A DNA stretch of 64,000 nucleotides. Origin: Leeia speluncae (lineage in GTDB: Bacteria > Pseudomonadota > Gammaproteobacteria > Burkholderiales > Leeiaceae). Numbering within the stretch: the first letter of the stretch is position 1; each line of letters begins with the position of its first letter. Location of the stretch: positions 124,001 through 188,000 of the forward strand of contig NZ_JAJBZT010000005.1 in NCBI RefSeq assembly GCF_020564625.1, written 5' to 3'. This document shows, one piece after another, positions 8,235-15,629 of the stretch. Below the pieces are notes generated by a model. That model had not been told where the DNA came from. It did not search any database and saw only the letters and a program-made list of their open reading frames with translations. A program made the position numbers and the translations under genes.

Positions 8235-9110
8235 ATGACAGGGATAAGTATTTGGGAAAAATTCGCTGACTTCTTAGGGCACCTATCTAACACCGCTCTT
8301 CGTATTACGCTAGTCGTGGTATTGGCCTATGTTGCCATTCACCTCGCCCAAAAAGGGATTGTCGCGCTGCGAAAGCGTATTACCTTACGCATGGGGGATA
8401 ATGAATCCAAGAAGCGGGCAGAAACCATCGGCCGCGTTTGTCGCTATATTGTGACGGTCGTCATTTCATTGATTGCGGGCATGCTGATTCTAAGCGAACT
8501 CGGCGTGTCTGTTGCCCCAATTCTTGGTGCGGCAGGGGTTGTCGGTTTGGCGGTGGGTTTTGGCGCACAAAGCTTGGTCAAAGATTATTTCACCGGCTTC
8601 TTCTTATTGTTAGAAAACCAAATTCGCCAAGGCGATGTGGTTAAACTAGGCAACCATGAAGGTTTTGTAGAAGAAGTTACCCTCAGATTTGTTCGCCTAC
8701 GCGATTACGAAGGCAATGTGCATTTTGTGCCCAACGGTACTATTTCTACCGTCGTGAACAAAACCAGGGAATTTGCTTTTGCGGTACTAGACGTGTCAGC
8801 TGGTTATGATGATGATTTAGAAATGGCTATTCAAACCATGCAAGACACGATTAGTAAAATGCGTACGCAAGAAAAATGGCAAACCATCATCTTAGATGAG
8901 TTTGAATTTGCTGGTGTCGATGTACTAGGTGAATATGGTATTTCATTGAAAGGCCGCATTAAAGTGCAGCCACTTCAACAATGGAATGTACGCCGTGAAT
9001 TCTTACGTCAGATCAAACATGCTTTTGATCAGAAGGGTTTGACGATTCCCTACCCTCAGCTGACACTGCATCGTCCTCAAGAGGAATTGGTTGCACATGA
9101 AGACGCTTGA
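8235..9110 (+). CDS. Small-conductance mechanosensitive channel (MscS family)
   Basis: This 291-residue inner-membrane channel has three predicted membrane helices (about 17-40, 73-95 and 98-125). The pore helix GAAGVVGLAVGFGAQSLVKD carries the Gly/Ala packing of MscS TM3, followed by the beta domain (VRLRDYEGNVHFVPNG). Such channels open under membrane tension and release solutes on osmotic downshock. It begins 3 bp after the GT-HAD gene, so the two are probably co-transcribed: one makes, the other releases, solute. Its last 98 bp overlap the convergent CLC gene on the other strand. Confidence 0.92.
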   Translation: MTGISIWEKFADFLGHLSNTALRITLVVVLAYVAIHLAQKGIVALRKRITLRMGDNESKKRAETIGRVCRYIVTVVISLIAGMLILSELGVSVAPILGAAGVVGLAVGFGAQSLVKDYFTGFFLLLENQIRQGDVVKLGNHEGFVEEVTLRFVRLRDYEGNVHFVPNGTISTVVNKTREFAFAVLDVSAGYDDDLEMAIQTMQDTISKMRTQEKWQTIILDEFEFAGVDVLGEYGISLKGRIKVQPLQQWNVRREFLRQIKHAFDQKGLTIPYPQLTLHRPQEELVAHEDA

Positions 9111-10407
9111 TAAAGTTGTTAGCTAAAGAGTGGTATAGCGGTGGGCTGATTAGTCTTGAAATTGCATTAGCAATAAACGCGGTAGCAATGAGACTAATCA
9201 CCATCGCATGCCCATCTATCATTTCCATCACAATCACAAATGACGTAATTGGTGCTTGCGTGACTGCCGCTAAAAAGCCTGCCATTCCCAACGCCATCCA
9301 AGCCGTCGTCGTCACATCCCCCAGCCCTGTTAGCGACAAGTCTTGCCCAATCCCCGCCCCTACCGCCAAACTAGGTGCAAAGATACCACCAGGAATCGCC
9401 GCAAAATAAGAGAACAGCGTTGCCAACATTTTCTCGAACGCGAATAAGAATGGCATGGTTTGCTCGCCATCTAGTGCCAGCTTGGTCACCGAGTAGCCAC
9501 TACCATGCACTGCGCCGTGTGACGCCACACCAAGCAATGCCACCATCAGGCCACAAAATGCAGCAAAACCAACTGGATTATTCTTTCTGAACGCGCCAAT
9601 TCTTCCGCCCCAAGGCTGGCTACCCACCACCATTAAACGGCTAAACACACCACCCAAAACGCCACACATCCCTGCTGAAGCCAATACAGGCAGCCAAATG
9701 CCAGAGGAAATATTCGCCACTGATAATCGGCCAAAGTAGGTGTAATTCCCCTGCATAGAGATAGAAATCACACCAGCAAGAATAATCGCGGTCAGTAGCA
9801 CACCGTTAGTACGCTCTTCAAACTTCTTACCCAATTCTTCAATCGCAAATACGATTCCCGCTAGTGGCGTATTAAAAGCAGCCGCAATACCAGCTGATCC
9901 ACCGGCAATAATGAGTTGATGGGCAGAAATCGGAAAGCGACGCGGTAGCCAGCGTTGGCAGTACGCCATCAGGCTAGCGCCAACTTGCACAGAAGGCCCT
10001 TCACGCCCGGAAGAAAACCCGCAAAGCAAGGCACCAGTCCCCATGATGATCTTTCCAACAACAATTCTTAGGGACAACAATGGAGTAATTGGAATCTTTG
10101 AAGCGGATACGTGAATCGCGGCAATCACCTGTGGAATACCACTCCCCTCTGATCCAGCAAAATATTTACGGGTGAGCCAGGCAATTCCGGCACCACCTAG
10201 CGGCGTCACAATGAGCGGCATCCACCACGCCAAACGGTAGCCCTCGTTGAACCATTCGATACCTAAGTCTACTAACCTAGCAAAGAAAACAATGACTAAA
10301 CCCGCAGCAAATGCCATCAGCCAAATGACTAAACGGCCTTGCCATACACGCCAGTCATTTTGACGTAATAAACGATTTCGAATGGTTTGATAATCAGGGA
10401 TATGCAT
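9013..10407 (-). CDS. CLC-type chloride channel / H+-Cl- antiporter
   Basis: The 464-residue protein from the ATG at 10407 is a polytopic CLC transporter. Ion-pathway motifs are visible: GSGIPQV, GREGPSVQVG (with the gating glutamate) and GGIFAPSLAVGAG. A TTG at 10419 would add four residues (MYAP); neither start has a clear ribosome site. The hydrophilic C-terminal tail (residues about 435-464) is encoded entirely within the 98-bp antisense overlap with mscS. A TATAAT on this strand (10451-10446) touches the operator palindrome. The CLC type is the classical chloride type, unlike the second CLC at 34.6 kb. Confidence 0.9.
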   Translation of the reverse strand: MHIPDYQTIRNRLLRQNDWRVWQGRLVIWLMAFAAGLVIVFFARLVDLGIEWFNEGYRLAWWMPLIVTPLGGAGIAWLTRKYFAGSEGSGIPQVIAAIHVSASKIPITPLLSLRIVVGKIIMGTGALLCGFSSGREGPSVQVGASLMAYCQRWLPRRFPISAHQLIIAGGSAGIAAAFNTPLAGIVFAIEELGKKFEERTNGVLLTAIILAGVISISMQGNYTYFGRLSVANISSGIWLPVLASAGMCGVLGGVFSRLMVVGSQPWGGRIGAFRKNNPVGFAAFCGLMVALLGVASHGAVHGSGYSVTKLALDGEQTMPFLFAFEKMLATLFSYFAAIPGGIFAPSLAVGAGIGQDLSLTGLGDVTTTAWMALGMAGFLAAVTQAPITSFVIVMEMIDGHAMVISLIATAFIANAISRLISPPLYHSLANNFIKRLHVQPIPLEDDAVSAEGRESSNPSDQKHV

Positions 10408-10430
10408 AGGGGCGTACAACGTCAGTTAGC

Positions 10431-10453
10431 TGTATAATGTAAATCATTATACA
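10431..10453. promoter_or_regulatory. Back-to-back -10 elements in the clc/antiporter gap
   Basis: A perfect inverted repeat with 9-bp arms (TGTATAATG, 10431-10439, and CATTATACA, 10445-10453) places one TATAAT on each strand (plus 10433-10438, minus 10451-10446). No good -35 is seen for either, which would suit a regulated promoter. It abuts the operator at 10451-10466. Confidence 0.5.
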
Positions 10454-10466
10454 TTTGTACAAATGT
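10451..10466. promoter_or_regulatory. Putative MarR operator shared by clc and antiporter genes
   Basis: A perfect 16-bp palindrome, ACATTTGTACAAATGT, is the best copy of the three sites. It lies in the divergent promoter region, overlapping the minus-strand -10 and just downstream of the plus-strand -10, so one bound dimer could repress both genes. Confidence 0.68.
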
Positions 10467-10480
10467 GAAATGAGGTTATT

Positions 10481-11743
10481 TTGGAAATATCTTCAAACAT
10501 CCAACTGATTGGCACCATTATTTTTGGCATTGCCATCCTTCATACCTTTTCTACAGGCTTCTTTGAGCACCTTGCTCATAAAAATCCTGCCAACGCAGGG
10601 CTGTGGCATTTGCTTGGAGAAGTAGAGGTCGTGTTTGGCTTTTGGGCGATGGTGCTCATGCTTGCCATTTTCTTCGTTGCTGGCGAAGAAACCGCTATTC
10701 ATTACATAGATGGTCGAAACTTTACCGAACCGCTCTTCGTCTTTGCGATTATGGTGATTGCTGGGACTAGCCCTATTTTGACGAGTGTCATGAAAGTGGT
10801 GAATGTATTAGGCAAGGCAAGTCGCTTACCAGGAAGCTTAGGTCAGTACTTCCTGATTATGTCGCTTGTGCCTCTAGCAGGTTCATTTATTACCGAACCA
10901 GCTGCCATGACACTTGCTGCGATCATGCTTTCTGAGAAAATTTTTCAGCACAATATTTCTAATAAGTTGAAATACGCGACGATTGGTTGTTTATTCGTCA
11001 ATATCTCAATTGGCGGCACCCTGACTTCTTTTGCAGCACCGCCCGTATTAATGGTGGCTGGCGCGTGGAAGTGGGATAGCAACTTCATGTTGACCACCAT
11101 TGGCTGGAAAGCCGCCATTGCGATTGGCATCAATACGGTGTTGTTGTGTGCAATTTTCTTTAAAGAACTTCGCCAGCTTACCCCATCTAGTGATGCCAAT
11201 CAGGCTAAGCGTATTCCTTTGCCACTCGTGATTGTGCATTACCTATTTTTAGCTGGCGTGGTAATTTTCTCTCATCACCCTGCTATTTTCTTAGGCCTTT
11301 TCCTGTTCTTCTTAGGTTTAGCACAAGCCTACGAAAAATATCATCAACGCCTAATTCTAAAAGAAGGGTTATTGGTTGCCTTCTTTTTAGCGGGATTAGT
11401 CGTCTTAGGTGGTTTGCAAGAGTGGTGGCTAAAGCCGGTTTTAGTCGCCATGACCAGCGATCAAGTTTTCTGGGGGGCAACCATTTTGACGGCCTTTACC
11501 GACAATGCCGCTTTAACGTACTTAGGTTCTTTGGTCGATAATTTGTCGCCGGAGTTTAAATACGCCCTAGTGACAGGAGCCGTAACAGGGGGTGGCCTCA
11601 CCATTATTGCCAATGCGCCTAACCCTGCTGGCGTAGCGATTTTGAAGAACTACTTTGAAGAGTCTTCTATTAAACCGCTGAAGTTAGCCGCCGCCGCCGC
11701 AATACCCACCCTTATTTCTGCCACCTGCTTTTTGATGCTGTAA
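10481..11743 (+). CDS. Putative Na+/H+ antiporter (PF07399-like)
   Basis: This 420-residue protein has about ten or more hydrophobic helices and begins IQLIGTIIFGIAILHTFSTG. It resembles the family annotated as putative Na+/H+ antiporters; conserved-looking polar positions in membrane segments include FTDNAALTYLGSL and NAPNPAG, which recall NhaD-type transporters. The start is a TTG with GAGG 6 nt upstream; no ATG is close. It would exchange sodium for protons at the inner membrane. It is divergent from the CLC gene and shares the MarR-type palindrome with it, which suits joint control of Na+ and Cl-. Confidence 0.82.
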   Translation: MEISSNIQLIGTIIFGIAILHTFSTGFFEHLAHKNPANAGLWHLLGEVEVVFGFWAMVLMLAIFFVAGEETAIHYIDGRNFTEPLFVFAIMVIAGTSPILTSVMKVVNVLGKASRLPGSLGQYFLIMSLVPLAGSFITEPAAMTLAAIMLSEKIFQHNISNKLKYATIGCLFVNISIGGTLTSFAAPPVLMVAGAWKWDSNFMLTTIGWKAAIAIGINTVLLCAIFFKELRQLTPSSDANQAKRIPLPLVIVHYLFLAGVVIFSHHPAIFLGLFLFFLGLAQAYEKYHQRLILKEGLLVAFFLAGLVVLGGLQEWWLKPVLVAMTSDQVFWGATILTAFTDNAALTYLGSLVDNLSPEFKYALVTGAVTGGGLTIIANAPNPAGVAILKNYFEESSIKPLKLAAAAAIPTLISATCFLML

Positions 11744-11748
11744 ACAAA

Positions 11749-11777
11749 AACGCTGCGATATATTCGCAGCGTTTTTT
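11749..11777 (+). terminator. Rho-independent terminator of the antiporter gene
   Basis: Stem AACGCTGCGA (11749-11758) pairs with TCGCAGCGTT (11764-11773) and is followed by a run of T to 11777. It begins 5 bp after the stop codon. Confidence 0.9.
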
Positions 11778-11807
11778 ATCTATAGTCACCGATTGCAAAT
11801 TGCTAAG

Positions 11808-12209
11808 TTATATCGCAGGGTCTCCCTGCACATACCGGCGTAAACAGATCACCGCCTCTTCCTCTGTATCGAAGATAAACAAAGGGTATGGTGGTTTCTG
11901 TACGGTAAGATAGGTATTAATCAGATTCCGCACATGCCAACTATCCGTCACATAAGCCACAGCGGTAGTAATTGAGCAGTAATCCGGTGATCGTAGTGCT
12001 TTGGGTAGTTGCGAATCAATACTGGGGCGGCCAGTTACTTTGACTAACACGGGCATGGCTAGCTGGCTAATTTCGCGACGCCGACGCAGCACCTCAGCCA
12101 ATCCTTCACCTGATAAGTTAGGATTGTGCCCGTAGTCGATACACATGATGCCATCTGTTCGTAACTGAACAGTTGGTGTGTGTATATGTGGTAAGGAAGG
12201 CGCTGTCAT
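11808..12209 (-). CDS. STAS/SEC14-like (DUF7793-like) protein, copy 1
   Basis: This is a 133-residue soluble protein with no signal peptide or membrane helix. The C-terminal part, AVAYVTDSWHVRNLI...PYPLFIFDTEEEA, has the shape of the STAS/SEC14 (SpoIIAA-like) small-domain family, in which an alternating strand-helix fold ends with 'PxxLFxxEEEALxWL'. It is a paralogue of the protein at 12521-12913 (roughly half the residues identical by eye). It may be a regulator or scaffold, but no function can be assigned. It converges on the antiporter gene. Confidence 0.7.
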   Translation of the reverse strand: MTAPSLPHIHTPTVQLRTDGIMCIDYGHNPNLSGEGLAEVLRRRREISQLAMPVLVKVTGRPSIDSQLPKALRSPDYCSITTAVAYVTDSWHVRNLINTYLTVQKPPYPLFIFDTEEEAVICLRRYVQGDPAI

Positions 12210-12520
12210 GACTACATTTCTACTACTTTTTATCCCGATAATTTCATATTAACAGAGATTTTGAGAAGCAAAAGTTAGAAATTGTTAACTCTTTGCGGCA
12301 CTGCATGACAAGATTTGTAGCAAACCGAGCAACCACGAGACCTAGCTTCAATTGCAAAGCGGTTTAAACGGTCACTCAAAAAGTTGCTTGCGTGATGTGA
12401 AATGTGACGCGACTGATTGACCAAATATTAGACAATTCGTAGGTAATGAATTAATCATATTGAATTTACATATTTTCAATTATTCAATTTGATCAATTTG
12501 TGGTGTTACTTTTTGAAAAA
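12210..12520. other. 311-bp non-coding gap between the two paralogues
   Basis: This AT-rich stretch separates the two paralogous genes. It should contain the promoter of copy 1 (right-to-left). I see no hairpin with a T run after copy 2, no repeat of note and no credible small gene. Confidence 0.6.
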
Positions 12521-12913
12521 TTATTTAGCAGGGACAAATCGACTTAACCAAGCCAATGCCTCTTCTTCTTGCTCGAATACAAATAGAGGATAGCTAGGTG
12601 TCTGGATAGTCATATAGGTATCTAGCAATTGTCGTACATACCAACTGCTAGTGACATAGGCAACCGCGGGAGTGACTTCGCAATATTCCGCAGACTTCAC
12701 AATCGAGATTATTTTAGGGTCTAAAATTGGACGCCCATCCATCTTTATCATTAAGGGCATTGGTTTGAGAGAGAACTCTCTTCGAATTCTCAACACTTCT
12801 AATACCCCTTCAGATGTCAGTGTGCGTGCATAGCCATGATCAACACACACAATACCATCCTCTCGGAAAATAATTTCCGGAATATGTAATTTGGGTATTT
12901 CAGACGGATTCAT
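12521..12913 (-). CDS. STAS/SEC14-like (DUF7793-like) protein, copy 2
   Basis: This 130-residue protein is the tandem paralogue of the one at 11808-12209. Shared blocks include the opening 'DGI-CVDxG', 'GxxEVLRxRRE', 'MPxxxKxxGRPxxD', 'AVAYVTxSWxVRxLxxTYxTxQ' and 'YPLFxFxxEEEA'. Its DNA is more AT-rich than copy 1, so the duplication is not recent. No catalytic residues stand out. It might work with copy 1 as a heterodimer or be tuned to another partner; that is speculation. Confidence 0.7.
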   Translation of the reverse strand: MNPSEIPKLHIPEIIFREDGIVCVDHGYARTLTSEGVLEVLRIRREFSLKPMPLMIKMDGRPILDPKIISIVKSAEYCEVTPAVAYVTSSWYVRQLLDTYMTIQTPSYPLFVFEQEEEALAWLSRFVPAK

Positions 12914-13001
12914 TAAATAAAATCAATTAATTAAAACATTCAATGGCGAATCATAACATTAATGGGCTAATTAATTGTTTACTGTAGATTGTATATCTTA
13001 A

Positions 13002-13577
13002 TTAAGATTGATCAATCTTTGTAAATCCGTAATAGCATTTTGGACACATTGACCGATATCGAGCATTTCCACCGATTTCTAATTGATTCCCAGAGGTTTC
13101 TTGCTTTCCGTTTGCGTCTAGTCTTGCGTTCATGGTCGCTTTGCGCCCACACAAGCAAATGGTTTTCATTTCTTCTAGATCATCCGCCAATGACAGCAGG
13201 TATATCGATCCCGGAAATGGTTCGCCGCGAAAATCGGTACGCAAACCATAGCAAATCACCGGCACCCCCAAGCGGTGAGCGACTTCGTGCAGCTGGCGAA
13301 CATGTGCTGGCGTCAAAAACTGAGCCTCATCAATCAGTAAGCAATGTGGTGCATTTTCTGCAATGGTGCCAACAAATTCGGTTGTCTCGTCAAATAACTC
13401 GGCTTGCCTACTCACCCCTAAACGAGAGGCAATCGTGTCAACCCCAAAGCGATCATCAATTGCAGCGGTGAACAAACGTACACTCATGCCCCGCTCTTCA
13501 TAATTGTGCGCAACTTGCAGCAAAATTGTAGATTTGCCGGCATTCATCGCCGAATATCGAAAATATAACTTAGCCAT
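13002..13577 (-). CDS. tdk: Thymidine kinase, type II
   Basis: This 191-residue cytosolic enzyme phosphorylates thymidine with ATP for salvage. The P-loop is SAMNAGKSTILLQ near residue 9-21, Walker B is LLIDEAQFL, and the zinc lasso has two pairs of Cys (CLCG and CPKC). The lid and substrate region SIYLLSLADDLEEMKTICLCG is typical of E. coli-type Tdk. The stop codon lies inside a 16-bp palindrome (13004-13019), which may be part of a terminator. It stands alone between the STAS-like paralogues and the chemotaxis operon, divergent from the latter. Confidence 0.96.
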   Translation of the reverse strand: MAKLYFRYSAMNAGKSTILLQVAHNYEERGMSVRLFTAAIDDRFGVDTIASRLGVSRQAELFDETTEFVGTIAENAPHCLLIDEAQFLTPAHVRQLHEVAHRLGVPVICYGLRTDFRGEPFPGSIYLLSLADDLEEMKTICLCGRKATMNARLDANGKQETSGNQLEIGGNARYRSMCPKCYYGFTKIDQS

Positions 13578-13724
13578 CTCTTAACTCTTATTGCTATTTC
13601 TGTCTTTCATTAGCGCAACATACGCCATTTACGTATGCGATTTTCATTCAAACAAATATCACCTTGTCAAGAGTAAATATGCGGTCTATACCGAAATTAC
13701 CCCAGTTTTTGAGCGGAGTTTATC

Positions 13725-14873
13725 GTGACCGTCATCACCCCACGTCTGATTGTTGGATTAGCCCTACCTGCGATTGCAGGCGCGGCTGCGCTACTTATTG
13801 CAGCAAGCAATCAAGGGATCGCATTGTGGCTGGTGATTGCCTTTCTAGCAACCGCTGCTATCTCGGTTTTTGTGGTGGCATCGGCAATTAAGCACACCAT
13901 CGAAGTCAATATCGCTCATTTGAAAATGAATGAGGTAACAGAAACAGCCACTCAGCCAGACAATAATTTACCGGAATTCTGCAAAGAAGTTTTACCTGTT
14001 TGGCGCGGCCAAGTATCAATGGTGAGCACCCATGCGGAATCGGCGATTAACCAATTAGCTGAGCGCTTTAATAGCATTTACCAACGTCTACAAACAACCA
14101 TCAGCATGTCGAACGCGAGTGCGGGTGACAGCTTGGCAAGCTTGTTACAAGAAAGCAAAGCACATCTCGAAAGCATTATCACGCATTTGCAATCTACGCT
14201 TTCCCAAAAAGAAAGCCTGCTGCAAGAAATGTCCAAGCTATCTTCCATCACCGAATCACTTCAGCGCATGGGGGAGGAAGTTGGTGAAATTGCCAAACGC
14301 ACTAACCTACTTGCGTTAAATGCAGCGATTGAAGCTGCGCGCGCAGGTGAAGCAGGCAGAGGTTTTGCAGTGGTGGCTGATGAAGTACGTAACTTATCCA
14401 ACCTATCTGGCGAAACGGGTAAACGCATTAGCGAAACCGTTTCTACAGTGAATCAATCCATCATCGCGACCTACCAGATTTCTAAACAGTACAGCCAGCA
14501 AGATGAGCATACCGTTCGAGATAGCAGCCAAACCATTAACGATGTGATGCAGAAATTCGAAACGAGCGCTTACTTCCTAAAAGCAAATTCAGATGAGTTG
14601 GTTAGCACTAGCCAAAGCGTGAGTAATGAAGTGGCCGATATTTTGGTGGCCTTGCAATTCCAAGACCGCATTAGCCAGATGCTAGCGCACATTGGTTCGG
14701 ATATTGAGCGCTTAGAAGGGGAAGTTAAGCGGTCCGACCAGTTACAGCTAGACACCAAAGCTTGGCTAAATCAGTTGAAATCAACCTACACCACCCCGGA
14801 ACAACATGCGTTACACCACGGTGGTTCCGTTAGCAGTAATAAGCCACCCGAGAGTGAAATTACATTTTTCTAA
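13725..14873 (+). CDS. Chemoreceptor-like protein without a ligand domain
   Basis: The start is GTG with GGAG 7 nt upstream. The 382-residue protein has two close N-terminal membrane helices (about 7-24 and 30-50) with almost no periplasmic loop, then coiled coil and the chemoreceptor hairpin tip ([20 protein letters not shown] ... [15 protein letters not shown]). No HAMP domain is obvious. The tail ([21 protein letters not shown]) is of the kind seen in receptor-like proteins that open such operons. It is the first gene of the chemotaxis operon and may sense a membrane or cytoplasmic signal, or act as an accessory scaffold. Confidence 0.85.
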   Translation: MTVITPRLIVGLALPAIAGAAALLIAASNQGIALWLVIAFLATAAISVFVVASAIKHTIEVNIAHLKMNEVTETATQPDNNLPEFCKEVLPVWRGQVSMVSTHAESAINQLAERFNSIYQRLQTTISMSNASAGDSLASLLQESKAHLESIITHLQSTLSQKESLLQEMSKLSSITESLQRMGEEVGEIAKRTNLLALNAAIEAARAGEAGRGFAVVADEVRNLSNLSGETGKRISETVSTVNQSIIATYQISKQYSQQDEHTVRDSSQTINDVMQKFETSAYFLKANSDELVSTSQSVSNEVADILVALQFQDRISQMLAHIGSDIERLEGEVKRSDQLQLDTKAWLNQLKSTYTTPEQHALHHGGSVSSNKPPESEITFF

Positions 14874-14928
14874 TATCGGTGAAGATAATTTTCATCACCA
14901 ACATTGTCAGTAAATTGAGGAGCAAGAC

Positions 14929-15297
14929 ATGTCCAAGACCATTTTAATCGTGGATGACTCCGCCTCTCTTCGCCAAGTAGTCGGAATTGCACTCAAAGGG
15001 GCAGGCTATGAGGTCATAGAAGGCGTCGATGGAAGAGATGGATTGACCAAACTAGATGGTAGAAAAATTCATCTCATCATTAGTGATGTCAACATGCCCA
15101 ATATGAACGGTATTGATTTTGTCAAAGCCGTTAAACAAAACCCGACATACCGCTTTACCCCCATCATTATGCTCACAACAGAAGCAGGGGAAGACAAGAA
15201 AAACGAAGGTCAAGCTGCAGGTGTACGCGCCTGGGTAGTAAAACCCTTCCAACCGAATCAGATGTTAAACGCTGTTTCTAAGCTGATTTTGCCTTAA
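14929..15297 (+). CDS. cheY: CheY-like single-domain response regulator
   Basis: This 122-residue receiver domain contains the full active site: the acidic pair in ILIVDDSAS, the phospho-acceptor in LIISDVNMPNMNG (Asp about 54), Thr in IIMLTTEAG and Lys in VVKPFQP. There is no output domain. A GAGGAG ribosome site precedes it. Lying directly before a STAS protein and cheA, it is probably the CheY (or phosphate sink) of this operon. Whether it binds the flagellar motor cannot be judged here. Confidence 0.9.
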   Translation: MSKTILIVDDSASLRQVVGIALKGAGYEVIEGVDGRDGLTKLDGRKIHLIISDVNMPNMNGIDFVKAVKQNPTYRFTPIIMLTTEAGEDKKNEGQAAGVRAWVVKPFQPNQMLNAVSKLILP

Positions 15298-15326
15298 GCC
15301 AATCATAAAAATAAGGGAGGCATAAA

Positions 15327-15629
15327 ATGAGCACAACCATGGTGACGTTACCAGCAGAGCTGACCATCTTTACGGCGGCAGACTGTCATCAGATTTTATT
15401 GACTGCGTGCAAAGAAGGCTTGGCACTCACCGTCGACTTAGGAGAAGTTGGCGAGATTGATGGTGCTGGCTTACAGCTTCTGATTGCCACACGGCATCAG
15501 GCGATGAAGGATGGTCTTCAATTAACGTTTACCAATCATAGTGCGGCGGTGCTTTCTTTATTGGATTTATGTGATTTAGGTGGATTCTTTGGTGATCCAG
15601 TGATCATCTCCAAAGGAGAGTTAGCATGA
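15327..15629 (+). CDS. STAS-domain protein in the chemotaxis operon
   Basis: This 100-residue protein has the STAS fold: VTLPAELTIFTAADCHQIL, then LTVDLGEVGEIDGAGLQLLI, where the DGAG segment is the usual Ser-phosphorylation loop of anti-sigma antagonists. Here the Ser/Thr position is replaced by Gly or Ala, so phospho-switching is doubtful. GGGAGG precedes the start, and the end overlaps cheA by ATGA. STAS proteins placed like this often serve as scaffold or coupling partners; the role is unknown. Confidence 0.85.
   Translation: MSTTMVTLPAELTIFTAADCHQILLTACKEGLALTVDLGEVGEIDGAGLQLLIATRHQAMKDGLQLTFTNHSAAVLSLLDLCDLGGFFGDPVIISKGELA

Noticed and set aside
12924-12977. Inverted repeat CAATTAATTA / TAATTAATTG near tdk
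   Set aside because: Made of simple AT sequence with a 34-nt loop; such repeats arise easily by chance in this AT-rich gap.
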